20,913 nucleotides of DNA, taken from contig JAJZGH010000056.1 of the NCBI GenBank assembly GCA_021798635.1, positions 1-20,913 of the forward strand, written 5' to 3'. The DNA is from Planctomycetota bacterium. GTDB taxonomy: Bacteria; Planctomycetota; Phycisphaerae; WQYP01. The translations under genes and the position numbers were made by a program. Numbering within the stretch: the stretch's first letter is position 1; each line of letters opens with the position of its first letter. This document shows positions 8,444 through 15,629 of the stretch, piece by piece. A model generated the notes under the pieces. That model did not search any database and was not told the origin of the DNA. It was given only the letters and a program-made list of their open reading frames with translations.

Positions 8444-8610
8444 ATTGTTCCACACCTGAACCGAACCACTTCCGCGTTTCCTTCGCACCATTGTATGCCA
8501 CGGATCGCGGAATCACAGCAGAACCGCGGGTCTGAATTTTCGCAACGTACCCGCTTTTCCCGGAATCCCAAGGTGCCTGTCCCAGATGCTTTTTGGCACG
8601 TTCCACCGCG

Positions 8611-8631
8611 GGCAAAGCCGGCGGCTTTGTG
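8611..8631. repeat. 21-bp palindromic repeat, copy 2
   Basis: This is identical over 21 bases to the element at 7775-7795, with a stem of CAAAGCC and GGCTTTG. It sits in the 186-base gap between rimO and pgsA. The surroundings are also repetitive: ACAGCCGCG occurs at 8644-8652 and again at 8665-8673. The right flanks of the two 21-bp copies are similar but not identical (GAAGCCTCCGGG here, GGACCACCTGG at copy 1), hinting at a larger, partly eroded unit. Confidence 0.6.
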
Positions 8632-8677
8632 AAGCCTCCGGGCACAGCCGCGTCGAGCGGCAATACAGCCGCGCCCT

Positions 8678-10192
8678 TCACACCACATCATGCGCAAATA
8701 CCGGCAGACTTACCGGCTTATGCCCCTTGCGGATTTTCTTGTAATTGATCGGCCTGGCGATCAAATCGTAATGTTTCCAATCTTCTACTTCCGCCTGAAT
8801 TAAATCACCGGGAGTCGCATCAATACCATGCAGCAGCACCTGTCCGTCAATATCCGGTGCCTGCCCGCTGTGCCGTCCCACCGCGGTGCGGCGCTTTTTA
8901 TCCGCCGCATCAATAAGCACCGCAACGGTCCGACCAACCTGCGACTGATTGACTTTAAACACCACGGCCTGCTGGGCCAGCATAATTTCCTCGCGCCGGC
9001 GCGCCGCAACCGCTGTGTCCACCGCCTGCGATTTCCACAACCGCCCGGCCGGCGTCTCCGGCTCAGGCGAATATTCAAAAACGCCCAAGCAGTCAAATTC
9101 AAATTGCCGCACAAAGTCCACAAGCTCCTCATGCTGCGCTGCCGTCTCGCCGGGGAACCCACTGATAAACGTGGTGCGAATGCTGATGCCGGGAATCCAT
9201 TTTCGCAGCTTCTCCAGAAGCGTGGTAATTTGTCGTCGGGAGGTTTTGCGACGCATCGCGTGGAGAACATCATCATTGATATGCTGCAAAGGCATATCAA
9301 TATATTTAACCCATCGCCCGGCATCGGCCAGTGCTTTAATCATGTCGTCGGTAAAGCAACTGGGATAGGCGTACATCAGGCGAATCCAGCCGGCGCTATC
9401 AAGTTTATCCAGAGTTTTAATCAGCCCCGTCAGCCCCTGGCCGGGTTTATCATAGCCAATATCATTTCCGTAACTCGTGGTGTCCTGCCCGATGAGATTT
9501 AACTCAAAGGCTCCATCGGCCAGAAGCTCGCGGGCTTCATTGACAATATCCGCCAGCGGTTTGCTGCGCATGCGTCCGCGGATACTGGGAATGGTGCAAA
9601 ATGTGCACCCCTGATTGCACCCTTCAGAAATGCGCAAATAGCCATAGTGCCGCGGGGTCAAACGCAGGCGGCCCGCATCGGATTCAAAATAACCGACTTT
9701 GCTCCGGTCATGGCGCCCAATCATCTGCGTGACCGGGTGAAATTCGCCCAAGTCCACCTCAGTGGCGGCGAGAGTTGATCCGCGGACGGCTGTGACAATA
9801 TTTTCCCGATCAAACACGCCCACCAGCGCATCAATGCCGGGAACTTCATCCAATAACTTAGCGCGTTGTCGTTGCACCAGGCAGCCGGCCACAATAACCC
9901 TCTTGCCGCGGCCTTTCTTCAGCGCTTTATTCTTTTCATCTAATGCTTCATTGATAACTTCCAGCGCCTCGGTTTTGCTGGCTTCCAGAAATCCGCAGGT
10001 GTTAATGACAATCGCATCCGCGGCGGCGTGGTCATCCGTAATTGCTATGCCGTCAGCGGCCAATAATCCCAGCATCCGTTCACTATCAATGAGATTTTTA
10101 GGGCAACCTAAAGAAACCAGCGCCACCCGCCGCACCGCCGGGGGTTCAGGAGTTCGAGTTGTCTTGGATTTTATATTTTTTCGTCCAGCCAT
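8678..10192 (-). CDS. rimO: Ribosomal protein S12 methylthiotransferase RimO
   Basis: This encodes a 504-residue radical-SAM methylthiotransferase that modifies an aspartate of ribosomal protein S12. The N-terminal UPF0004 domain carries cluster cysteines C30 (VSLGCPKNLIDSE, the RimO-type motif that separates it from MiaB), C66 and C104. The radical-SAM motif GCNQGCTFCTIP supplies C192, C196 and C199. A C-terminal TRAM domain covers roughly 420-490. It is longer than the ~440 usual for the family because of a 20-residue basic N-terminal tail and extra residues around 135-175. It is the first gene of a minus-strand run with pgsA and pgpA, and rimO-pgsA proximity is seen in other bacteria. No strong ribosome site precedes the chosen ATG, so an internal start is possible. 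Confidence 0.93.
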   Translation of the reverse strand: MAGRKNIKSKTTRTPEPPAVRRVALVSLGCPKNLIDSERMLGLLAADGIAITDDHAAADAIVINTCGFLEASKTEALEVINEALDEKNKALKKGRGKRVIVAGCLVQRQRAKLLDEVPGIDALVGVFDRENIVTAVRGSTLAATEVDLGEFHPVTQMIGRHDRSKVGYFESDAGRLRLTPRHYGYLRISEGCNQGCTFCTIPSIRGRMRSKPLADIVNEARELLADGAFELNLIGQDTTSYGNDIGYDKPGQGLTGLIKTLDKLDSAGWIRLMYAYPSCFTDDMIKALADAGRWVKYIDMPLQHINDDVLHAMRRKTSRRQITTLLEKLRKWIPGISIRTTFISGFPGETAAQHEELVDFVRQFEFDCLGVFEYSPEPETPAGRLWKSQAVDTAVAARRREEIMLAQQAVVFKVNQSQVGRTVAVLIDAADKKRRTAVGRHSGQAPDIDGQVLLHGIDATPGDLIQAEVEDWKHYDLIARPINYKKIRKGHKPVSLPVFAHDVV

Positions 10193-10517
10193 AATGCAAA
10201 CACATCATCCATCATCATGAAAAACTGCAGTTTAAGAGTGTTGAGGATAGCAGAAATCAGAGGGTAAAACCAGCAGCCTTCGCACCAGCCAAGCCGCCGA
10301 TAAGCCACCGCCGCATGAGCACACAGAGTACCTATCCCCCCCTCGCTCCCCGTCCCGCCACGACATACGCCCTTAGCTCGATGCGGCAGCGTCGAGTTGA
10401 TCGCGGAAAAGGATTCCCATGACGCGACGCGCCTCAGCCCGTCGCGGTTGGTGCAGTCATGTGAGGAGAGCTAGAAGTTATTCGGGATCCAATCCCACTC
10501 GCGTCCACCATCGGCTC
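10193..10517. other. Gap between pepA and rimO with no supported gene
   Basis: These 325 bases differ in texture from the neighbouring genes. There are GC-rich patches with homopolymer C runs near 10338-10344. There are inverted repeats CTCGA/TCGAG (10377-10381 and 10392-10396) and GCGACG/CGTCGC (10424-10429 and 10440-10445). No ORF has recognisable domain content. On the minus strand, a frame that begins just past the pepA stop ends in REWDWIPNNF-stop, which looks protein-like but is too short to call. The 3' UTR of pepA and the promoter of rimO must lie here. I could not place either with confidence. Confidence 0.4.
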
Positions 10518-12089
10518 TTACGCCCCGAGACTTTGCAAATATTCCACCACCAGTCGCACACCGAAACCACTGGCATGATCGCCAATCCACCAGCGATCCT
10601 CTTTTTTTGGCTGCGCTACGCCGGCAATATCCAGATGGGCCCAGGGCACACCATCCGCTACAAATTCTTGAAGAAACATACCACCCTGAATAGGATGTGC
10701 CTCGCGTGCGCCGCTGTTGACCATATCCGCATGAGGACTATCCAGCAGTTTGCGATACGCCTGGTCCAGGGGCAGCCGCCACAGACGTTCACCCGTGCTG
10801 TTGCCCGCCGCAATCAGTTGTGCCGCTAATCCGTCGTCGCCGGCCATCAGCCCCGCAAATACGCTGCCCAGAGCGACGACCACACCGCCGGTGAGCGTGG
10901 ACATTTCAATCAGTGCGCCGGGCCTGTATTTTTCGCAGGCATAGGCGATGGCATCAGCCAGAATCAGCCGTCCCTCGGCATCGGTGTTGGTGACATCCAC
11001 GGTTTTACCATTGTACATGTGAAGTATATCACCGGGGCGGTAGGCCTGGGAATCCAGCGTATTTTCCGCCGTGGGAATCAGGCCGACAACACGGTGCGGC
11101 AGTTGCAATTGCGCCACCGCCTGCATAATGCCCAGCACCGCCATGCCGCCGCATTTATCATACTTCATATTTCCCATATCAGCCGCGGGTTTAATGGAGA
11201 TCCCGCCGGTATCAAACGTTACCGCCTTTCCCACCACCGCGACAGTTTTTCCGGCGTTGCTTTTTATACCGCGCGGAAGATATTCCATGATCAGCAGTGC
11301 GGGCGGTGAAGCGCTGCCGGCACCGACGGCACATAATCCACCCATGCCCATTTTCTGCGCCGTCTTGGCATCAATAACCGAGAATTTGAGTTTATTGCCG
11401 GCTGCGATATTCCGTGCGATGCCAGTGAGAGTAGTGGGCGTAAGGACATTACCAGGATGGCAGGCCACCGTGCGCGCCAGATTGGCGGCTGTAGTAATCA
11501 CCGATTTTTCCGCTACGACACGTTGCACAGTTTTCGCGGAATTTTGATCCGGACAGCAGATCGAGAGCGTTAAAGGCTTGGATTTACCAGCATCCTCGTG
11601 CGGCGACGGCGATTTTTTTTTAGTTTTATACGGTGTAAAGCTAAAGTCCCCCAAAGCGTACCCCTCCGCCAGTGCACCAGCCAGGATGGGCCAATTCCCG
11701 CGCTCAAGTCCGGCGGGGTAAAAAGTTGCCGAGTTAATTTTAATTTTACGCAGATGGCGTGCCAGCAAGGAGCCGGCCCAGCGAATCTGGTCAGCATTAA
11801 TTTTATCTAGTTTCCCCATGCCCAGAAGAATCAAGCGTTCCGCGGAACCGACGCCGTTCGCCTGCATAAGCGTTCCGGCCTTACCTTCAAAGCCCTGAAG
11901 TTCCACGGCCTTGCTGATCGCCGCGGCGATTTCCGCAGGAAAACCATCCGTGGCAAAGCGCTCTTTGGAAGAGGCAAAAATAGGAATAACCAGTGCCGCA
12001 CATTTCCATTCGACCTGCGACAGGACATGAAATACCGGTGGCTTTCCAGGAGAAATAGTTACGTTTTCCAAACGCTGGGATTTTGCCAT
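10518..12089 (-). CDS. pepA: Leucyl aminopeptidase (M17 family)
   Basis: This encodes a 523-residue cytosolic M17 metallo-aminopeptidase that removes N-terminal residues from peptides. Members form hexamers with two divalent metals per active site. All metal ligands align with E. coli PepA at a constant offset of 18: K288 and D293 in GKAVTFDTGG, D311 in MKYDKCGG, and D370 and E372 in NTDAEGRL, which is the family signature. R374 in the same motif is also kept. The N-terminal domain (about 1-190) is poorly conserved, as usual, and includes a Lys/Ser-rich stretch near 156-171. A good ribosome site AAGGA precedes the ATG. The 73-base gap to the upstream prepilin peptidase gene contains GTATACT, a possible -10, so it may have its own promoter. 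Confidence 0.95.
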   Translation of the reverse strand: MAKSQRLENVTISPGKPPVFHVLSQVEWKCAALVIPIFASSKERFATDGFPAEIAAAISKAVELQGFEGKAGTLMQANGVGSAERLILLGMGKLDKINADQIRWAGSLLARHLRKIKINSATFYPAGLERGNWPILAGALAEGYALGDFSFTPYKTKKKSPSPHEDAGKSKPLTLSICCPDQNSAKTVQRVVAEKSVITTAANLARTVACHPGNVLTPTTLTGIARNIAAGNKLKFSVIDAKTAQKMGMGGLCAVGAGSASPPALLIMEYLPRGIKSNAGKTVAVVGKAVTFDTGGISIKPAADMGNMKYDKCGGMAVLGIMQAVAQLQLPHRVVGLIPTAENTLDSQAYRPGDILHMYNGKTVDVTNTDAEGRLILADAIAYACEKYRPGALIEMSTLTGGVVVALGSVFAGLMAGDDGLAAQLIAAGNSTGERLWRLPLDQAYRKLLDSPHADMVNSGAREAHPIQGGMFLQEFVADGVPWAHLDIAGVAQPKKEDRWWIGDHASGFGVRLVVEYLQSLGA

Positions 12090-12162
12090 GAGATTTTTTC
12101 CTTATCATTAAAATTTCAGAACGATCTTTTCAAATACGCGATCTAAGCAGTATACGCTTAAT

Positions 12163-13596
12163 TTATGGCTTGGAGTTCGCCCCCGGCAGCGGCGTCGCTG
12201 GCTCGCCGGGCCACATGACGCTGGAGTGATGGGGCGTCGCGTCTGCAGGAAATAGCTGCTTGGCGTACCAATGGATAATCGGGTTGCCGATGAACAGCGT
12301 TAAAATAGCCGCCATGCTAAGCCATGGGCCATAAGGTAAAATATTGGGCTTCCCCTGAAATTTAAGCACGACTGCCCAAGCCAGGCCCAAAATCGGTGCC
12401 AGAAAAAATACCACAATCACCGCCGGCACTCCCACCACCGCCCCGATGGCCGCCATTAACGGAGCGTCCGCTGCCCCCATGGCCACGCGGCCGACAATCA
12501 GCGTTCCAATAATTCTGATGATCCAAATCATCCCCCCACCAACCAGCAATCCCAGTAGAACTCCCAATAACCTTTCTAGCCACGGCAACGCCGGCAGGGC
12601 GATGGGAATTATCGCGGCTAAAAGCGCCAGACAAAGCGGCGGCAAAAGAAACAAAATTTCTTTGCTGATTTCCCGGCGGGCATTTACATCGGCGGATTCA
12701 TCCAGCACAAGCTGTGAATCATCCGGTGCCAACATCGGCCGGGGCAGTACGCCTATGAGAAAGGCCAACATTCCGCCCACCATCGTTACCAGCGAGGCCG
12801 TTCTGGCTGAGCACAACACCCACCCCAGCAAAACAATCACCGCGATCATGCATCCAGCGGCGATCTGCGGCCAAGATTTTTGCAGCGTCGGCGGTGGAAT
12901 CAGCGGCAAGGGAACATTATCAACGTTATCCGCTGCGGCGTGCGGTGTCGCAAAACTGCGCGGAAGGATTTTAAGGAAGAGCAGAGCGTTGGATAACAGC
13001 AGTCCTAATGTGCCGCCAAACGCCAATTTTCCCCCAATCGATGCGGGCACTACTGACGGCAACATTTTCGGCGCACCAAAAACACAGGATGCCAAAGCCA
13101 CCGCCATGACCAGGTACGGGATCCGCAGCGGAATAATAAAAAAATCCGCATCAATAGCCGAAGCAGCCAGGAGGCAGGATACAAATACCAGATATAAAAT
13201 CATAGCGACAGCGCCACCGCTGAAATCCGGCGTGGGGCCACCGTTCCAACGGGCGTCAAAAAAGCCAAGATAAAGTGCCAGATAAATCAGCCCCGTGCCC
13301 AGTTCCACCATCGGATACCGCGCGGAAATCGGTGCCTGGCACGAACTGCATTTTCCCCGCAGCATCAGCCAGCCTAACACCGGAATATTGCGATACCATG
13401 GAATAGCATTGTGGCAAATCGGGCAGTGGGAGGGCGGCCAGCTTAGCGTCAGCGGCGCGGTACGTTTCTTAAACGTGACAACCGTGCTCAGCGCCGGCAG
13501 CCGCCAAATCACTACATTGAGAAAACTGCCGACGCAGCATCCCAGAAAAAACAGAAAACCGGACATGAGCCAAAGTGGAAACTCCATGTCCGGCAT
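12163..13596 (-). CDS. Prepilin peptidase (A24 family) with an enlarged central region
   Basis: This encodes a 477-residue polytopic membrane protein of the type 4 prepilin peptidase family. The enzyme cleaves and methylates prepilins of type IV pili or type II secretion. The N-terminal domain has the opening GSFLNVVIWRLP and the zinc-type cysteine pairs C58/C61 and C83/C86, followed by YPMVELGTG. The first catalytic Asp is D149 (SAIDADFF). The second is D377 in GAAD, corresponding to the GxGD motif. The two lie about 228 residues apart, where typical enzymes have about 60-70. The extra part (about 200-360) holds several added hydrophobic helices and a hydrophilic loop near 285-312. Typical length is about 250-290. 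No pilin gene is nearby. The start could also be the ATG three codons later, as neither has a strong ribosome site. Confidence 0.88.
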   Translation of the reverse strand: MPDMEFPLWLMSGFLFFLGCCVGSFLNVVIWRLPALSTVVTFKKRTAPLTLSWPPSHCPICHNAIPWYRNIPVLGWLMLRGKCSSCQAPISARYPMVELGTGLIYLALYLGFFDARWNGGPTPDFSGGAVAMILYLVFVSCLLAASAIDADFFIIPLRIPYLVMAVALASCVFGAPKMLPSVVPASIGGKLAFGGTLGLLLSNALLFLKILPRSFATPHAAADNVDNVPLPLIPPPTLQKSWPQIAAGCMIAVIVLLGWVLCSARTASLVTMVGGMLAFLIGVLPRPMLAPDDSQLVLDESADVNARREISKEILFLLPPLCLALLAAIIPIALPALPWLERLLGVLLGLLVGGGMIWIIRIIGTLIVGRVAMGAADAPLMAAIGAVVGVPAVIVVFFLAPILGLAWAVVLKFQGKPNILPYGPWLSMAAILTLFIGNPIIHWYAKQLFPADATPHHSSVMWPGEPATPLPGANSKP

Positions 13597-13644
13597 TATG
13601 CCGTCAAGTCTGAAAATCAGCCAGCCCGCCGCTCTCAGCGGTTA

Positions 13645-13848
13645 TTAAATTTTACGGCGGCGCATCATTGGCAGCATGGCCAATGCGGGTAATCCTAAAA
13701 GCATCCAGGCTTCGGGCTCAGGCACGACCGTGGCCGTGCCGATGGGCGTTCCGCTGCTGAATTCAAACAGATCGCCGGGACTGCCGATGGGTACTGCAAG
13801 GTCCAGTTGGGACGGCGTGACAGACGCACCGGCTGTACCCCGCTTCAT
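13645..13848 (-). CDS. Short PEP-CTERM-tail protein, probably a remnant
   Basis: This is a 67-residue ORF ending in a textbook PEP-CTERM sorting tail. VVPEPEAWMLL carries P43-E44-P45, a hydrophobic helix covers about 47-61, and RRRK lies at the end. Such tails direct exported proteins to exosortase for processing at the cell surface. The ORF lacks the signal peptide and body domain that PEP-CTERM proteins normally have, so it looks like the 3' end of a larger gene that has been cut off. Its ATG overlaps the stop codon of the upstream deoxyhypusine synthase-like gene (TAATG), so it could be translated by re-initiation. Whether a functional product is made is uncertain. The tail itself is convincing. 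Confidence 0.5.
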   Translation of the reverse strand: MKRGTAGASVTPSQLDLAVPIGSPGDLFEFSSGTPIGTATVVPEPEAWMLLGLPALAMLPMMRRRKI

Positions 13849-14999
13849 TACACCGATACCGGCATTAGATTTCGCTTGCCATTACCGGCCTTGGACTTTG
13901 TTTTGCCGGTTTCACTGGCGGACTTGACCTTTTCAACCTTGGTCGCTGCCAAACCGGCACCGCGGTTCAAGGCATCAATGCGGCCCGAAAAATCCATCGC
14001 CTTGCGGTTCTTCCAACCCTTTTTGTGGTACGCATAACCCGCAATCAGCGGGAAGGCCAATGTGGCTTCGCAATAAACCATCTGTTCATAAACAATATCC
14101 ACCTTGCCCCAACTGCTGGCTTCCCGCAGTGTGGAGCTGGACAGCGCCCCGTCGCGAACATCCGCTACGGTTATCTGAATGGCATATTTGTGCATGGGGG
14201 CATCGGCACCCAAAATTTCTGCCGCCACGACAATATCCTGAGTGAAATTTTTCGGCACACCCCCGCCAATCATGAATATGCCGGTTTCCCGGTTCATGAG
14301 TTTGATCTGCGTGAGTTCGCGAAAATCTTTTACCGAGTCAATACTGACATGGCTTTCCGGGCGGTTAATCTGGTGCACCACCAGACCAAAGCCTGCGGAA
14401 CAATCGGAAAACGCGGGGCAGAAAATGGGCACACCTTTCTCGTGGGCCGTCAGAATGATGCTGTCACGATTCTTGGCGTTTTTGGTCAGGTATCGCCCCA
14501 TGGCGGCAATAAATTCGCGGCTGCTGCACGGCCCGGGCGGTAACGAATCGGCAATGAGCCGTGTGGTGTCATCACAAATACGCAACTCATCTTCATCGAT
14601 GTAGGTGTCATAAATGCGATCAATATGCAGGTCTCTCAATACGGTATCGTCCGCATATTGTGAACCCAGATAATGATGAAATCCCAGAGCCTCAAAGAAA
14701 TCCTGATCTACAATATTGGCGCCGGTGGAAACAATCGCATCAACCATGTTGTTGCGAAGAAGGTCCACAATCACTTTTTTCAGACCCGCGGAAATCAGTG
14801 ACCCGGCCAAAGTCAGAATCACCGCGCACTGCGTGTCGCGCAACATGCGGTCAAAAATATCGGCCGCGCGGTACAGATCACGCGAGGTAAAGGCCATGGA
14901 CTTCATGGATTCCACCAGCGGCAAAACACCAGGTTGCGCGGTAATATCAATATGATTAACCGTCTGTTTAAGCAGATCCTTACGATTGACTTTAGCCAT
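13848..14999 (-). CDS. Deoxyhypusine synthase-like protein
   Basis: This encodes a 383-residue member of the deoxyhypusine synthase family, which uses NAD and spermidine to transfer an aminobutyl group. In archaea and eukaryotes the acceptor is a lysine of IF5A. Bacteria have no IF5A, and bacterial members probably make homospermidine or act on another amine. Conserved features are STGANIVDQDFFEALG (91-106), the central AHEKGVPIFCPAFSD (185-199), the nucleotide-binding MIGGGVPKNF (243-252) and SSWGKV with K299 matching the catalytic lysine of the human enzyme. The C-terminal tail (about 345-383) is Lys-rich and unconserved. A clear AGAGGA ribosome site lies about 8 bases before the ATG. The stop overlaps the start of the PEP-CTERM ORF. 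No polyamine gene is adjacent to support a particular substrate. Confidence 0.88.
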   Translation of the reverse strand: MAKVNRKDLLKQTVNHIDITAQPGVLPLVESMKSMAFTSRDLYRAADIFDRMLRDTQCAVILTLAGSLISAGLKKVIVDLLRNNMVDAIVSTGANIVDQDFFEALGFHHYLGSQYADDTVLRDLHIDRIYDTYIDEDELRICDDTTRLIADSLPPGPCSSREFIAAMGRYLTKNAKNRDSIILTAHEKGVPIFCPAFSDCSAGFGLVVHQINRPESHVSIDSVKDFRELTQIKLMNRETGIFMIGGGVPKNFTQDIVVAAEILGADAPMHKYAIQITVADVRDGALSSSTLREASSWGKVDIVYEQMVYCEATLAFPLIAGYAYHKKGWKNRKAMDFSGRIDALNRGAGLAATKVEKVKSASETGKTKSKAGNGKRNLMPVSV

Positions 15000-15165
15000 G
15001 ATTGCGATCCTCTAATTGCCTGTATTTAATTGGAAAAAAATATCACGTCTGGGTGTCTAATGTATTGTATGAAAACCTGATGTCCCGTCCCTGCGATGAA
15101 AAATCCATTCACTCCCACTGACTATTCCGCACTATTTGCACATTCCGCCCGACGTTACCGGACAG

Positions 15166-15199
15166 AGAAAAAATACAAAATAAAAAGCCACCGCTTTTT
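15166..15199 (-). terminator. Possible intrinsic terminator downstream of ftsH
   Basis: On the minus strand AAAAAGC-GGTG-GCTTTTT forms a 7-bp hairpin (15182-15199) directly followed by a U-rich stretch, ATTTTGTATTTTTT. The stem has only two G-C pairs, so it is weak. The position is right: it would end transcripts from ftsH, or from the structured region, before the deoxyhypusine synthase-like gene. Confidence 0.4.
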
Positions 15200-15235
15200 C
15201 TGGAAAGTGGGCTCACTGCCATCTGTCCGTTGCCG

Positions 15236-15583
15236 CTATAACCCGGGCACTTTCAGCACAGCCGTGTTCCACTTAGCGGTCGCGTCAGGGTCGGCATTAC
15301 GCCCCAAAACCAGTTTCATCTGGTCAGGGTCAGAACTCAATCTGACGACCCGGTGCCAGCGACCTGCGGTGGCTACGTTAATTAGTATAGCCACCGCGAA
15401 GGGCAATGCAAGAGAAAAATTTCGTTTTTTTTTGGCCACGACCAAAGGGCCTTTAACGAGGGCCAAAAGCCGCTGCTTGCAGAGCACCGGATGATAATCC
15501 GGTGGTTGACTCAATGGCCGCCCACCATCCACCGGGTTGTCACCACGCTGCTCTATGATGCGATGCGCCCCCCAAGAAGCCAA
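15236..15583 (-). CDS. Doubtful hypothetical ORF, 115 residues
   Basis: I recognise no family. The frame opens 46 bases downstream of the ftsH stop. Residues about 55-74 (after AKKKRN) form one hydrophobic segment that could be a signal peptide or membrane anchor if translation began internally at a GTG. The last 40 residues are polar. It coincides almost entirely with the nested inverted repeats at 15278-15504, so the open frame may be accidental over a structured non-coding segment. No good ribosome site was found. Confidence 0.2.
   Translation of the reverse strand: MASWGAHRIIEQRGDNPVDGGRPLSQPPDYHPVLCKQRLLALVKGPLVVAKKKRNFSLALPFAVAILINVATAGRWHRVVRLSSDPDQMKLVLGRNADPDATAKWNTAVLKVPGL
15278..15504. 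other. Cluster of nested hairpins, candidate structured RNA
   Basis: Perfect inverted repeats follow one another in an ordered, nested way. GGTCGC (15278-15283) pairs with GCGACC (15359-15364). Inside it, GGGTC (15288-15292) pairs with GACCC (15347-15351). Within that are two hairpins: ACCAG/CTGGT (15309-15324) and GTCAGA/TCTGAC (15329-15346). Next come a 10-bp stem GCGGTGGCTA/TAGCCACCGC (15366-15397, 12-base loop), TTTTGGCC/GGCCAAAA (15430-15468) and CACCGGAT/ATCCGGTG with loop GATA (15485-15504). I cannot match it to a known RNA family, and the transcribed strand is unknown. The terminator at 15166-15199 would suit minus-strand transcription. Confidence 0.35.
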
Positions 15584-15629
15584 AAATCACGCCGTCGCAA
15601 CTCGGCGATTACTCGCACAGGCTCCTAAC

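Larger units (their letters stand above)
15000..15629. other. 630-bp region between ftsH and the deoxyhypusine synthase-like gene
   Basis: This is the longest stretch without a confident gene. From right to left on the minus strand it holds a doubtful 115-residue ORF (15236-15583), a cluster of nested inverted repeats (15278-15504), a terminator-like hairpin with a U-rich tail (15166-15199), and an AT-rich leader that should contain the promoter of the deoxyhypusine synthase-like gene. In that leader TACAAT-like and GATATT-like -10 candidates exist on the minus strand, but no well-spaced -35 was found. Confidence 0.5.

Noticed and set aside
8253..8681. Open minus-strand frame across the rimO-pgsA gap
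   Set aside because: It runs through the palindromic repeat and into pgsA in another frame. It has no recognisable domain and no ribosome site, so it is probably accidental.
15478..15512. A tRNA-Ile-like stretch (GAGCACCGG, GATAATCCGGTGG)
   Set aside because: The loop between the stems has an even number of bases, there is no TTC-containing T-arm, and no matching acceptor stem exists on either side. It is better described as one of the hairpins of the structured cluster.
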